Below, one piece after another: positions 18,561-32,943 of a stretch of 64,000 nucleotides of DNA. Numbering within the stretch: the first letter of the stretch is position 1; each line of letters begins with the position of its first letter. The notes below the pieces were generated by a model. The model made no database searches. It was not told the DNA's origin and saw only the letters and a program-made list of their open reading frames with translations. The translations under genes were made by a program, and so were the position numbers. The DNA is from Sinonovacula constricta (lineage: Eukaryota > Mollusca > Bivalvia > Cardiida > Solecurtidae), in NCBI GenBank assembly GCA_007844125.1, contig CM017563.1:37240019-37304018 (forward strand), given 5' to 3'.

Positions 18561-19378
18561 AAGTATATGTCGCCCCTGTAGAAAGTAAAGACAAGCAGAG
18601 AAAAAGAGCGGTTTTTGTATGACGGTGTTTTAAGAAACAGCCAGTAGAATTCAAGACATGACAAGAACTATCCCACAAATAATTTCTTGTTTCTTTTTTT
18701 AACTATTTCATCACATTTGCATTTCCCCGAGAACATAAAGTTTACAAGTGACATACACAAATGGAACATTTAAAAGAGATTGAATTCTAATGTGACAATG
18801 CTCGTTTTCTCAAAACATACAAAATTAAACCTCCGGGGTATAAAGATGCCCTTTATCTGTCATTTAGGCATAACATGAGTAAATTAATTTTTTTTAATGA
18901 AGGACAAATTAACAAAAAAGAAGTGCACATGATTGTAGCATCCGGTTCATGTGTAGATGGAACTGAAAGAACCACAGTCCAAAGTCTATCAAAGGAAAAT
19001 ACACGTTACAATCTTTACAGAATGAATTAAAAGCAACATAGATTAAATGCACGGAGATATTTTTATTTCAGTTTCGATATACACCTCAAAAAAAAGCTCC
19101 TTATAGCTTCATAAACGAATATACACGAATCATTGTATTATAAGACATTTTCCTATAATTTCACTCCGCCGGCTAACCGCGACAATAATATCACAAGCCG
19201 GTGATAATTAAGCCGATCAATATGTAAGGTACTGATGAATATACTCATTCCAAACAACTTACTTTTATGCATCGTGATGTGTCACCAACATTAAACATAA
19301 CTAATTAGCAAACGGCGGACATCTCTAGCCGCCGATAAAAAAAGATTGACAACCCTATCGTTATTGCTTCACCTTCAC

Positions 19379-19393
19379 GCGCGCACACACACA

Positions 19394-19432
<39 letters not shown>
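19379..19432. repeat. CA microsatellite in U2
   Basis: CA run interrupted by one T, at the unit position equivalent to 8511-8538, flanked by cgcg on both sides. Confidence 0.9.
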
Positions 19433-19435
<3 letters not shown>

Positions 19436-22139
19436 AACGCGCGCGTGCGCTTGCGAAGATTTAATTTCATCACGTCAAACTTTTGCAAATAAGTGCCGTC
19501 AAATTAATAAACTTCGCAACTATTTAAAAAGACTAAAACAATATTTACAATTATCAACGGTTTTTAACTTAACCATTTTACTTTACATACAATGGCTTAG
19601 TAATGTCTACCTTTCATATTATGAGTACAGATTTGTATTAAAAGAACCATCAACGTTAAGTCTTTGAAAAATAGTGTCAAAAGTGTTTAGCAAGTTTGCA
19701 CGTACTGGCAACGTTAACGGACAGCTCAAAACAAACAAACACATCAGATTTTTCAGGCGCATCTTTGTAAGGAAAGATTGTTCACAGTGTGCATATGCCT
19801 TTTCTATGTTTAATTACCTTCACACAACATAGCACCAAGTGCATTTGAAAATTGCGCTTTTGCTCATGAAAAAAGCCATAACGATTACAAAGTGTAAGCC
19901 GACAGAAAAAATACCAGGTAGGAGTGTTAATGGATTCATTTTGCTGGCAATCTCACGTGTGATGTCATCAAAAAATCTATACAGTTGGAGCAGAGAACAG
20001 TGAGAACCAAGTAGCAAATACTCTACTTCTTCTTATGGTTTGTTCGCGCATGCTCCCTACGGTGTCTTGGATGTCTCATATCCTAGCTCTTTCTTGTCGC
20101 TTATATGGACTAAGCGTTATAAATATTTTATTTTAAAATTTTATTTTTAGTCATCTGATAATTGAATCATGTCTATTTTTGCATATGATCTCTAACAGCT
20201 AGTAGGAAAGATGATGTTGTTATGATATAATTCATATTTATAACTGGGCATATAGATGTAAATACACGCTTTAAAAACAATAATCCAGTTGTGACAGCAA
20301 ATATATTTACGCCAGAAATCTTTACGTCTCCTGAAGAAACTATACGAATTAAAACCGCTGTCATCGCGAAAAATAGCATGCCTTTTAACTGACGTAAGCA
20401 GTGAGCAAGGTTGCATATGAATAAGTTTTCTGCATATGCTGACTCTGGGCTGAAGTCACTCGTGTATGAATCAAACAATATGTACGGTCCCTTTCACATG
20501 CATTTTTCACCAAAATATGATTTTGCACTTATACATTCATTTTTAGCAAAATATTATTTTCATAAAACCAAAGCTATTAGTATTGTTTTCTAACATAACT
20601 AATGCGTTTAGGTAATTCTATCTCGTTTATATTTTTTAATCTAAATTCGTTTCTATTTGATATAGGTCTTTTAAAACGGCAGTTTGTATTTGTCTTTTTT
20701 TTTTTTAAAAATATTTTATCGTTTTCTGTCAGGTAGTGGTCCATCCCTGTTTGAAAGATATCGTTTAAAATTGCTGCGTGGTTATTATTAAGACTTCGGT
20801 GATGCATGTGTGTAATTATCGCATGATTAAACCATTTTGAACTTTTAAGATTTTATGCATTATTTTCTTAGTGCATATAATATGCACAGAATTTACACAC
20901 ATCTGGGAAGTCAATAATTGTATACATTGCAGTATTTAACATTATTCGTTTAACAACTGTTCTTTTAACACCCATTCCTAATGCAGGTCTTTAAAGTCTA
21001 GTGTTAATAGGTCGTTTTGTTATCTTTCGCTACCCTATCGGTGTATATATGTTCTTTTCTATCCATTATATTCTAATTTTACATTACGATTTACCATTGA
21101 ATATGTTGATAAAATACTTTCTTAAAAGAACCCTAAATTGATATTGTATTACTTTTGTCTATGTTTTTGCCCAAGCTTATTGACATAATTTAAAATACTA
21201 AGTAGTGTTATATACGTATCTTTAATCTGATCTTCTAGAAGTTCTATATTAACCTAAAATTAACCGTACACTGGCATTACTTGCGTATCCCCTAAATACA
21301 CAAAATGTGATTATTAAAAGTATTCCACAAACAGTGTTGTGTTAAATAATAAACAGAAATGAGAAATACTAATGGCTGTATTTTATTTCAAACCTTTTTG
21401 GCTTGATTTCAATATTGTTTACATCCTATAGAATGCGGAATAAGCACTGAGATTATTTATTTTTGCCTTTCCCTTACAAAACATGTTTACTATAAATTCA
21501 CATATTTTATATATTTAATATGTCATTGCATAATGCAAGTTGAGCATCAATCTAATTAATATATATAAACTGATAGATGATGCAGTTATTAAGAATTCGG
21601 CGTTTGTTGAAGTTAATAAAACAAACGTAACGCGATATTTTAGGACCTTTTAACGGTCAAATTTAATATCAAAATCTAATGACCTTATCAAGCTTCGGTG
21701 TATTCTCTAAGTTAGATATCTCAAAGACCTTTCTAAATAAATGTAAAATTCAACCCACGCTATTTCATGAAAGCAGTTAAACTCTGTGGAAACTATCTAT
21801 AATAAACATTAATCTATATTGTGGTATTATGTTGGTAAAATAATTGAGTTCAAATTGCATTCTGCTGCCTGCGTACATTAAATTTCATTACTTAAAAGGA
21901 ATAAGATTTATGGCAGTGCATTATGCTCATGCTTTTCATGTGCTTTCAATATAAATATCAATAACGCATGGCCTTCTATTTAAAAAATGGCTGAAAAACC
22001 TGCTTTTGTTACTAATGAACCTAAAACTAACGCCAGTGTGCTCATTGTATCGACGTCCAACTATTTTTGTAGAGGAATATCGCAAATAGATATCTGGGTA
22101 GAGTATAGCGACTGATTCTCTTGAAAATACTGGCACAAC

Positions 22140-22796
22140 GGTCATTCCAACCCAATCCGCAAGACACTGACCCTCCAAAAATGATCGCCTCCAACTATGA
22201 CTTATGCACGAAAATGGTCGTCCAAATGGGGACTTCAAACATCTCTGTGAGTGTTTGACCCGAATGGAAAATGGTCGACCCAACCGGGAGGGATTCCAAA
22301 CAGCTCTGTAGGGGACTGGCCAACATTAAATGCTCGGTCAAAATTTTTCACCAACCTGCTTTTGTATGGAACTAACTCATATAAAAATAGTCAGCCCAAT
22401 AGGGACCCCAACACATTATGTAGGCGAATGGCCCACATGAAAATGGTCCACTCAGAGAGGACTCTAGCCTGTTCTGTAAGAAACTGATCCATATAAAAAT
22501 GATCGTCCAATCCACTCTGTATGGAATGCCCTACATGAAAATGGTCTCTCCAAAGGGGATTTCAGTCTTGTCTGTGAGGGTATGACCCACTTAAAAATGG
22601 CTAGCCCAACGAGTTCTCCAACCTACTCTGTGAGAGGCAAACCTACATAAACATGGTCGACCTAACGGGGACTCAATCCCACTCTGTAAAACACTGACCC
22701 AGACGGAAATGGTCGGCAAAACGGAGACTCCAACCCACTCTATAAAAGACTAAACCTCATAGAAATGGTCGCCCCCAACGAGAACTCCAACCCACG
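22140..22796. repeat. Degenerate ~60-bp tandem repeat (U2 copy)
   Basis: Nearly base-for-base the same as the U1 array at 11045-11710, then cut short at the point where U2 carries its ~440-base deletion. Confidence 0.8.
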
Positions 22797-23574
22797 GACA
22801 TTAGGTAGCGTTTAACATATATTTCCAATGAGTAAATAGGACTTATATAATCAAAGCTATAGGGTTGAAAACGAACGTTCGCAGGTGTTTGGAAGGATGT
22901 CGAATGCCATTTTGTATTCATAGCATTTAAACGACTGGTAAACCGAAATAATTCAATTTTTACTTAATTTGCTCAGTATTCTTGCACGCCAGTTTATGGT
23001 TAAGTACATCGCGGAATATGAATAGGAAACAGTTTAATTAAAAACGTTAATATGATATCTTGCATTTTAGCAGGGTGTTTAAAACATGTATTTCTATGTC
23101 GTTGTCTTTGATACGATTGCATTTGAGAGACTTTCGATGTTGTTTCGATAAAATTTCATTTCTTATTTATTAATAAAATATACAATAAAGGTTAATTGTG
23201 ACACCTTTCGATTATATGTTTAGCAAATCTTAGTCTTGTCGATTTTCTCTCTCTAAGCATGAACCGTTGAAGATGCTCTTTAAGAAAAGAAATCATGGGG
23301 CGTCCAGAAACAGCGCCATAAACGAAAATCATGAGGCAGTTTTCGTACACAGTGACACAATTTTGCAATGCCTCTTAGCAGCTTACAAAAGAAGCATGAC
23401 CGAAGATTAAGTTTAAGCATTATTTTCTCGAAAAAAGTAACCTACAACCTGGTACGTTTGGCAAGAAAAAAGTTTCGCAAAATCTGTAGTCAGGTGGGGG
23501 CCATCTAACTAACATTTCCCAACTAACGCACGAACGTAAGTTACGTTTTAAGACATTATTGAACACCGAACGAT

Positions 23575-23870
23575 ATCTGAATTTGGCCTTTCAAAATACA
23601 AAATATCTTGATCAAAGTTTAGATGTTCAAACTATAAGTTAAGAATCGGGTTAGGTAGACATATGGGTATACCGTTAAATAATCGATTATGTGAGTTTTG
23701 TTTGCAAAAAAGTATTAATGTTATTGAATGCGAGTACCATGTATTTTTCGTCTGTCCACAGTATAACAATATACGTGATGAGTATCTCCTGCTGTGGTAA
23801 GCGGACGAAAGAAATGTTAAAGCATTTAATTGTCTTCAAAGCACTGATAAATGTGACAGTATAAGATAAA
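23575..23870 (+). pseudogene. Non-LTR retrotransposon RT C-terminal remnant (U2)
   Basis: Same fragment as in U1 and U3. The frame is open across the C-x2-C and E-x-H-VFFVCP-like motif here. A tgg-to-taa change (gtggtaagc) introduces a stop after the Cys/His region, where U3 reads on. Decayed and non-functional. Confidence 0.6.
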
Positions 23871-25746
23871 TATCTAAGTTCTTATTTCATTTGTTACATG
23901 CCACAAACTAGCAAAGATGCATAACAAATAAATCCATTCTTTGTTGTTGTTGTGTGTTGGGTTTTTTACAAAAGTCCACAATAAACAATAAAAACCAGCT
24001 AATTTTCAATATCTTGTCATAAATTTAGCATTGTCAACTATTATTTCAGATATAAAACAATATGAGAATGACATGTTATTTATAGTTATATTACATGTTT
24101 GTATACATGTACCTGTTATCTATTTTTAATAATATATTGAAACAGTGTAAATGTATTTCATTTGTAAAGCTAACCCCGTTACCGTCTTGAAACGGTAAGT
24201 CGGAGAAAAGAATTTACGGAGAGCTTTTACTTCGCGTATCCTTACGCCTATCAGGAGGTCTGTAACGCTCAGGAAAACCCAGTACCGTCTTAAAACGGTC
24301 AACCAGAAAAAAAGTAGTTGATAGAAACAGGTTTACTGAGAGATTTTACTTCGCTAATGCTTAACAATAGTTCTGTTACTTTTTAAAGGTATCGTATTCT
24401 TATTCGAAGGCGATTTAATTCAGAGAATAATGAGTATTTTAAATGCTACTATGTTAGCTGTCCTACTTATGGGTTATATGTTAAGGTTTCTTTTACTCTT
24501 GCCTCAAACATAGTGAGTGCATGAAAATAAATCATAAATTAAGTTACTACTGTGTTTTTTAAGAAATGACCGAGCTGTCCCAAACAAATGCTAATATCTT
24601 ACAAGTAAGCCAACTTAAAACTGAATTGACCTCTTCTGGTATGAACGTGTGTAGTGTCAAGTGTCGAATTAAGTACTAACTTTACTACTTTAAACTTGGC
24701 TGGCTGTTCCTGTAGGGTACCTGAATGCTAGTGTCATAAATCTGACATCTAAACCGGATGGACCAGATCTCTTCCAGTCTTTCTTTCTTTGTTGGCACCT
24801 CAAATATATTCTATTACAATAACAATATCAAATATTATATTAAATTATTATTTAGGTTTGTTTGTTTTTGCGTGCTTTCAAAGAATAACGGACACACCAG
24901 TGAATTGTCATCTTATGACAAACGTTAATTCACTGTTATTAGTGGTGCGTGTTACAAATACCGTTTATGTTTTCACAAGCTTTATAATTCCCATTATTAC
25001 ATAACTGTACGTTATACGTCCTATAAAAAAAGCACCTAACATGTTCGATAACACGAGGGTCTGCTTTAAACCAGTTCCATTATGTATATCACGTTTTTGG
25101 CCCCGGGCCGAAAAGTGAAATCGATATAAAGCCCGCATTTGAAGTAATTTTATTGGCAAGAAGCTCTTAGAAATGGCAGCCATTTTGTTTTACCTCGGTC
25201 TGTGTGTAGACGCTTACAGGTTGCATAAATTTTTGAAATAAAATATTCTCAGTTTTCGAACATTCACGGCATGAATTTATAGTGTTTAACCGAATGTTTT
25301 ATAAATTTACAACATGTATATTTCACAAAAACCCAAACAAGAATTTTCTGACTTGCATTAATGCATTAACTAAAAAATTAAATATTAAATGTGAAATGTT
25401 AAAAGTACATTTAGTTATTTAATAAAATTTGGCCAATACGATTGCCCTCGGACAAAATACAGAGCCAATATCAAATCACTTATTTATTAATATATAATAA
25501 TATATTGGATCGTTGATAAAGGTCGGTATTCATCTGTTGCATGTCTGTCATTTCTTCTGTCTCGCTGTAGTAAAAAATCATGATAAATCGAGAAAATTAC
25601 TTTTAGGTGCGTCGTCGAACTGATACGATGTTAAACTGTAAGACTGACTTGGCTTTGTGACAGGTACGCATAAGTCGCTGGTATAGCTGATGGATCATAA
25701 TGCAAGTCGATGCACGTAGAAATCAAGGGCATATAATCATGTTAGA

Positions 25747-25801
25747 CTTATATATATATATATGTGTGTGTGTGTGTGCGTGTGTGTGTGTGTGTGTGTG
25801 T
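25747..25801. repeat. TA/GT microsatellite in U2
   Basis: TA run followed by a GT run, at the unit position equivalent to the U1 GT/GTGC array but shorter and lacking most GC steps. Confidence 0.9.
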
Positions 25802-28124
25802 TGATTTTCATAGCTATGACCATATAAAAATAACAGTTTGTTAAAATATGTTTCCTCTACATGTTTACCGATTGGGAAGAAAATGCTCTTTAAAAATGAC
25901 CTTTAACAGTAATAGCCGTATTATTCGCTTTTACCAATGATAACATACATGTAAGTAATGATAACCTATTATTTACAATACTTTTAGAATAAAGTATGTT
26001 TTGCAAACTGTCAATTTATAAAAAAAATATTTTAAAACAATGTTACTATGTTACAGAGAATCAGATTTGACCGAACTTTTGTTCATAATGCACGAAGCCA
26101 ATTTTGTGCACTGACATAACTTTTTTATCACATAACTTACCGCGCGAGCGGGAGGTAACATTCGTGCTTTATTTTTGGTAAAACACTAATTAGTTATCTT
26201 AGTGTGACGTCATTGAGTATGTGTAGTGTACATGCCATTTCCTGATCACTTTGTTGTCACCGTATTATGCATTTTGTTGGACAATTTTATTTTTGTCATG
26301 TTATAAACGCATCAGTTGTCTAACGGCAGAGCCTCGTTTCGTATCATTTCATCCACCTCGTTTAATATGTTCAGTATCTAATGAACACTCATATCAGATC
26401 CTCTATATAATCTAAACACATCACCATCGACATATAAACTGTCTGCAGTTCCTTCTTGTTACACAACTCCTTGTTAAAGTTATAAAATATTGTAGATATG
26501 GCCTTCATGCAACAGACAATTGACAGGTTTATTCATCAGCTACGTGAATATTTGATCATCAAAAGCATCATACAGTGTGCAAGTGCATTACCGGCTTATT
26601 CTGTATGTGTTAATGATCGGCGCTTAATGTTGACAAGTGGTGATGTTATTATATTGTGTGCACGATTGTGCAAAGTTAATTGTACTTTAAAATGTCTTCT
26701 TGATATAATAAAATATTCTCCTTTTTTCTTATATTCCCTTTATTTTTAAAAAGAATCATCATAAAGTATAACAGCTTGATATCTGCTCAAAATTTAGTGT
26801 CTATGCATTACGAAGAATATGGCATAAAGCAACATTCCTGTGTCTCAACTCTTGTTGATGTCAATAATGTTGTTTATCTACAGTTCCTGAAATAAAATAA
26901 TTGTGCATATGATTGCAGAGCTGATTTTGTTTCTTGTACATTACATTTAAATGATAACTGATATGTGCACGTAAATAAGTTCATAGTTATTCCTCTTCTT
27001 GGCTCAGGAAAAAGATATTACTAAACAAATTAGTAACATCTAAAAAAAAATAGTCAGAAAGCTGTGAACGAATATATATTGACGGTTTTTTTTCGTAGCA
27101 GAGTGATTGTTAGTTTCCGAGTACTGCAAAGCCATATGTACAATTGTTAGTTGTCAAGTAATCAAACAGACATGCATTGCAAGCCTTCTTTGCGTAGCAA
27201 CTTTCTTTCACTTAAATGTTAATAGAGCATCACACGTGCAAATTCGTTCAAACAATTATCACAATAATAAATGTCGTTTTTCTATTTTCTTTGTTCTGAT
27301 TAATATTTAAATATTACAATGGCTAAATAATTATAGTGATTTACAACATATTATAAAATAGAATTATATTGGAACATTAACGTCTTCAGCTGGAATGCGA
27401 GATATGGCACTTTAGTACATGTCGGTTGTTACAGTTATATACACTTCGGCCCTTGAAACAAAAATACTTCGAATTTTAAATATGCAACGGTAAAATATTT
27501 TAGAACGTTGCAGAATGAAATGTTAAAGATTCCAAGCAAGCATATTTGAAATGATGGTTTTATAGGGTCCATGGATGTGTTTAGCAGAGATTAAACTGGC
27601 TTTAAACATGATTCTTTGCAAACCCACGCCACGATAACCAGCACCAGTTAACCGCCACTTTGTTCTCTTTTTTATAAAACACCAAACCAGGAAATGTTTG
27701 TAGTGACACATAACGTCACAGCGTCCACGCCTTGTCAATGTATTTCCATACATTTGCATGTATGAATGGTAAAAACTGGCAATCTCCATATTAAATTTGG
27801 AAACGACGGCAATTTCTTTTGATTTGATGCGGTTCTTAAAATCGCCAGCAATGCCAATATAAAGAACAAAAGGCTGAATAGCCACTGTATTCAATGGCAC
27901 GTTCTTTGTTGTTTATTTTTTTGTATTGGTTGTTTTTGCCCCTAGTGGTTATGGCTCGAACAAAGAACAAAATACTTTAAGCGGATGTAACATCTCACAA
28001 AGAAGAGAATGAGATGAGGTAAAATTGGTCAGATTAAAAACATTTTATCACTGTAATTAATTAATTTAGAACCAAGTAAGTTTACAGTAAAACATACTTA
28101 AGATGAAGTTTGTTTGTTTGTTTG

Positions 28125-28300
28125 TTTGTTATGCATCGCACCGACACAGTTATGGTCATATTGGCGACGTCCAGCTTATTAATGGTGGAGGAAGACCCCC
28201 GACTTACGTCTAGGATCCCAGACTTATGTCTGAGTAGAACCACCGGCGCACCGCAGGTCAAGGTCAGATGGAAAAGCTCCCCACATGAAAGTTCTCGCTG
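28125..28300 (+). mobile_element. SINE-like element (U2)
   Basis: U2 copy of the element at 17605-17780, with the same gcgacgtccagct core and ggtggaggaagacccc block. Confidence 0.5.
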
Positions 28301-28765
28301 ATATTTTACTGACATGTGGAAGGAGTTGTCCTATATTTTTTTGTAAATTTCATGTTTTTGGGAATACTCATATGATCATATCATTTTTTCATATTCTTGG
28401 TTTACCAGAATTTTAAGTATACTACTTTTATACAAAATAATTGATTTACAGCGTAACCAAGTCGGTCTAATAAACCGTTTTGTAGACCTTCATATATTTT
28501 ATCCGTTATAACCGTTTTATGAAAGTATTCACCCCACACAATGTCATTATACAATGTTTATACGTTTGGGAGATCAAGAAAAGTGTTTTTTATATCTACT
28601 AGAAATAAGGTTTTTGACAAAGAAAATAGAACAGCATTTCATCTGGAGTTTCATGATTGGATTATTATTCCATTTTGAATTTAGTATAACGAAGATAATT
28701 TTGCTTCAATAACATGAAATACTCCGTGAAAAATGTTGTGTGCATGAGTTTATAGAATATACACC

Positions 28766-29066
28766 AGACCTGCTAGCGCAATCGGTAGAGCATCGACTCC
28801 ATGTACGGGAGCCCCGGTTTGACCCAGGTCTACGACATTCGTAAGTCGTTGAATTGGAAGTGGTACAGTTCCCTTGCTAACAACGCTCAAGCCAATATAA
28901 GAGTAGTTCCACGACTGGTTGGCCCGGTGTCAGGATAATGTGAATGGTTGTGGTATCGGGTGTTCAGGGCATACTATACACATTGAAGGCAGCAGTGTAT
29001 CTGCTAAAAGTGGGCACCGTCTCCAGATAACTGAAATACTGTTGGTAGGACGATAAAAGATAAATA
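28766..29066 (+). mobile_element. tRNA-derived SINE, family A (U2)
   Basis: Duplicate of the SINE at 18251-18560. By eye the two copies match over essentially the whole element. Confidence 0.75.
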
Positions 29067-29893
29067 AACAATATAAAGTATATGTCGCCCCTGTAGAAAG
29101 TAAAGACAAGCAGAGAAAAAGAGCGGTTTTTGTATGACGGTGTTTTAAGAAACAGCCAGTAGAATTCAAGACATGACAAGAACTATCCCACAAATAATTT
29201 CTTGTTTCTTTTTTTAACTATTTCATCACATTTGCATTTCCCCGAGAACATAAAGTTTACAAGTGACATACACAAATGGAACATTTAAAAGAGATTGAAT
29301 TCTAATGTGACAATGCTCGTTTTCTCAAAACATACAAAATTAAACCTCCGGGGTATAAAGATGCCCTTTATCTGTCATTTAGGCATAACATGAGTAAATT
29401 AAATTTTTTTAATGAAGGACAAATTAACAAAAAAGAAGTGCACATGATTGTAGCATCCGGTTCATGTGTAGATGGAACTGAAAGAACCACAGTCCAAAGT
29501 CTATCAAAGGAAAATACACGTTACAATCTTTACAGAATGAATTAAAAGCAACATAGATTAAATGCACAGAGATATTTTTATTTCAGTTTCGATATACACC
29601 TCAAAAATAAGCTCCTTATAGCTTCATAAACGAATATACACGAATCATTGTATTATAAGACATTTTCCTATAATTTCACTCCGTCGGCTAACCGCGACAA
29701 TAATATCACAAGCCGGTGATAATTAAGCCGATCAATATGTAAGGTACTGATGAATATACTCATTCCAAACAACTTACTTTTATGCATCGTGATGTGTCAC
29801 CAACATTAAACATACCTAATTAGCAAACGGCGGACATCTCTAGCCGCCGATAAAAAAAGATTGACAACCCTATCGTTATTGCTTCACCTTCAC

Positions 29894-29935
29894 GCGCGCA
29901 CACACACACACATACACACACACACACACACACAA
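29894..29935. repeat. CA microsatellite in U3
   Basis: CA run with one interrupting T. It is shorter than the U2 equivalent, although the flanks are nearly identical. Confidence 0.9.
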
Positions 29936-32374
29936 ACGAACGCGCGCGTGCGCTTGCGAAGATTTAATTTCATCACGTCAAACTTTTGCAAATAAGTGCC
30001 GTCAAATTAATAAACTTCGCAACTATTTAAAAAGACTAAAACAATATTTACAATTATCAACGGTTTTTAACTTAACCATTTTACTTTACATACAATGGCT
30101 TAGTAATGTCTACCTTTCATATTATGAGTACAGATTTGTATTAAAAGAACCATCAACGTTAAGTCTTTGAAAAATAGTGTCAAAAGTGTTTAGCAAGTTT
30201 GCACGTACTGGCAACGTTAACGGACAGCTCAAAACAAACAAACACATCAGATTTTTCAGGCGCATCTTTGTAAGGAAAGATTGTTCACAGTGTGCATATG
30301 CCTTTTCTATGTTTAATTACCTTCACACAACATAGCACCAAGTGCATTTGAAAATTGCGATTTTGCTCATGAAAAAAGCCATAACGATTACAAAGTGTAA
30401 GCCGACAGAAAAAATACCAGGTAGGAGTGTTAATGGATTCATTTTGCTGGCAATCTCACGTGTGATGTCATCAAAAAATCTATACAGTTGGAGCAGAGAA
30501 CAGTGAGAACCAAGTAGCAAATACTCTACTTCTTCTTATGGTTTGTTCGCGCATGCTCCCTACGGTGTCTTGGATGTCTCATATCCTAGCTTTTTCTTGT
30601 CGCTTATATGGACTAAGCGTTATAAATATTTTATTTTAAAATTTTATTTTTAGTCATCTGATAATTGAATCATGTCTATTTTTGCATATGATCTCTAACA
30701 GCGAGTAGGAAAGATGATGTTGTTATGATATAATTCATATTTATAACTGGGCATATAGATGTAAATACACGCTTTAAAAACAATAATCCAGTTGTGACAG
30801 CAAATATATTTACGCCAGAAATCTTTACGTCTCCTGAAGAAACTGTACGAATTAAAACCGCTGTCATCGCGAAAAATAGCATGCCTTTTAACTGACGTAA
30901 GCAGTGAGCAAGGTTGCATATGAATAAGTTTTCTGCATATGCTGACTCTGGGCTGAAGTCACTCGTGTATGAATCAAACAATATGTACGGTCCCTTTCAC
31001 ATGCATTTTTCACCAAAATATGATTTTGCACTTATACATTCATTGTTAGCAAAATATTATTTTCATAAAACCAAAGCTATTAGTATTGTTTTCTAACATA
31101 ACTAATGCGTTTAGGTAATTCTATCTCGTTTATATTTTTTAATCTAAATTCGTTTCTATTTGATATAGGTCTTTTAAAACGGCAGTTTGTATTTGTCTTT
31201 TTTTTTAAAAAAAAATATTTTATCGTTTTCTGTCAGGTAGTGGTCCATCCCTGTTTGAAAGATATCGTTTAAAATTGCTGCGTGGTTATTATTAAGACAT
31301 CGGTGATGCATGTGTGTAATTATCGCATGATTGAACCATTTTGAACTATTAAGATTTTATGTATGTTTTTCTTGGTGCATATTATAAGCACAGCATGTAC
31401 ACACATCTGGGAAGTCAATAATTGTATACATTGCAATGTTAAACATTGTTCGTTTAACAATTGTTCTTTTAACATCCATTCCTAATGCAGGTCTTTAAAG
31501 TCTAGTGTTAATAGGTCGTTGTTTTATCTTTCGTTACCCTACAGGTTCATATATGTTCTTTTTTACCGTTATATTCTAATTTTACGTTACGATTTACAAT
31601 TGGATATGTTGATAAAATACTTTCTAAAAAGAACCCTAAATTGATATTGTATTACTTTTGTCTATGTTTTTGCCCAAGCTTATTGACATAATTTAAAATA
31701 CTAAGAAGTGTTATAAATTAATCTTTAATCTGATTTTCTAGAAGTTCTCTATTAACCTAAAATTAACCTTACACTGGCTTTAATTGCTAATTCCTTAAAT
31801 ATACAAAAATGTTGTTATTAAAAGTATTCCACAAACAGTGGTGTGTTAAATAATAAACAGAAATGAGAAATATTTATAGCTGTATTTTATTTCAAACCTT
31901 TTTGGCTTGATTTCAATATTGTTTACATCCTATAGAATGCGGAATAAGCACTGAGATTATTTATTTTTGCCTTTCCCTTACAAAACATGTTTACTATAAA
32001 TTCACATATTTTATATATTTAATATGTCATTGCATAATGCAAGTTGAGCATCAATCTAATTAATATATATAAACTGATAGATGATGCAGTTATTAAGAAT
32101 TCGGCGTTTGTTGAAGTTAATAAAACAAACGTAACGCGATATTTTAGGACCTTTTAACGGTCAAATTTAATATCAAAATCTAATGACCTTATCAAGCTTC
32201 GGTGTATTCTCTAAGTAAGATATCTCAAAGACCTTTCTAAATAAATGTAAAATTCAACCCACGCTATTTCATGAAAGCAGTTAAACTCTGTGGAAACTAT
32301 CTATAATAAACATTAATCTATATTGTGGTATTATGTTGGTTGAGTTCAAATTGCATTCTGCTGCCTGCGTACAA

Positions 32375-32383
32375 TAAATTTCA
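32375..32383. repeat. MULE target-site duplication, left
   Basis: The 9 bases taaatttca lie directly outside the left inverted repeat and recur directly outside the right one at 34795-34803. The empty site is preserved in U2 (acattaaatttcattac near 21880), with one copy only. Nine bases is the usual duplication length for Mutator-like elements. Confidence 0.92.
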
Positions 32384-32517
32384 GACTGTAGGACAAAATC
32401 CCCCCCGGACATAATCCCCCCTGCCCAAATTTGCATAGGTGGACAAAATCCCCCCCCCCCCCCCCCCCAATGAATTTTGTAAGGCGGACATAATCCCCCC
32501 CGTACTGAATCCCTCCC
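32384..32517 (+). repeat. MULE left terminal inverted repeat
   Basis: About 130 bases, complementary to 34671-34794. It contains four alternating blocks, ggacaaaatccccc and ggacataatccccc, each with a C-run. One run is about 18 C long and accounts for most of the length difference from the right end. The alternating blocks could be repeated transposase-binding sites (inference). Confidence 0.9.
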
Positions 32518-32943
32518 TGGATATTATATCTCATATTGAATGCTTAAGAATAACAACATTTCATTTTCTTAATTTTTATTTGGAAATATTCACCAATACA
32601 ATCAACAATAACATTTCAGATTTTGTCATGAAAATACAACAAAATCATATTGTGCATTTATCAAAGGAAAATAGCCTAATTATGATAATTAGTTCAAACA
32701 CAACAGTCAATTTGAATTGTCTGAAAGTTAGATCACATAAATATGTTATTAATATTATTAATCAAATGTTTCAGAAATTTGCATAATAATGGTACAATAA
32801 AACATTTTCAACAGCACATAAACAAAAAAGCACCATTTTAAAGGAGCACATTGAATAAACTGCATAATTATTAACACATACAATGTAGTTTCTATATGCA
32901 AAGCACAGTCTTGCACACATTGACCAGATTGTCACAAATTACA

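Larger units (their letters stand above)
8035..18879. repeat. Segmental tandem array, unit U1
   Basis: First copy of a roughly 10.5-kb unit repeated head-to-tail. The anchor acaaattaacaaaaaagaag occurs at 8061, 18904 and 29419, giving periods of 10843 and 10515 bases. U1 lacks about 400 bases present in U2 (U2 19970-20360). It carries about 440 bases (11711-12150) that U2 has lost. Identity to U2 varies by segment: 10.2-11.7 kb is nearly identical to U2 21.2-22.8 kb, while 8-10 kb is clearly more diverged. I find no protein-coding gene in the unit. It is built of repeats and decayed mobile elements. Confidence 0.9.
18880..29396. repeat. Segmental tandem array, unit U2
   Basis: Second full copy of the ~10.5-kb unit. 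Its first 2 kb, and the adjoining last ~1 kb of U1, are almost identical to the corresponding U3/U2 sequence. Its 21.2-22.8 kb part instead matches U1 best. A deletion at about 22795 removes ~440 bases kept in U1 and U3. This patchwork is what unequal exchange or gene conversion between neighbouring copies would leave. Confidence 0.9.

Noticed and set aside
18415..18678. Minus-strand frames of 71-87 codons, identical at 28930-29193
   Set aside because: They lie antisense in the family-A SINE and its flank and are identical only because of the recent U1/U2 duplication.
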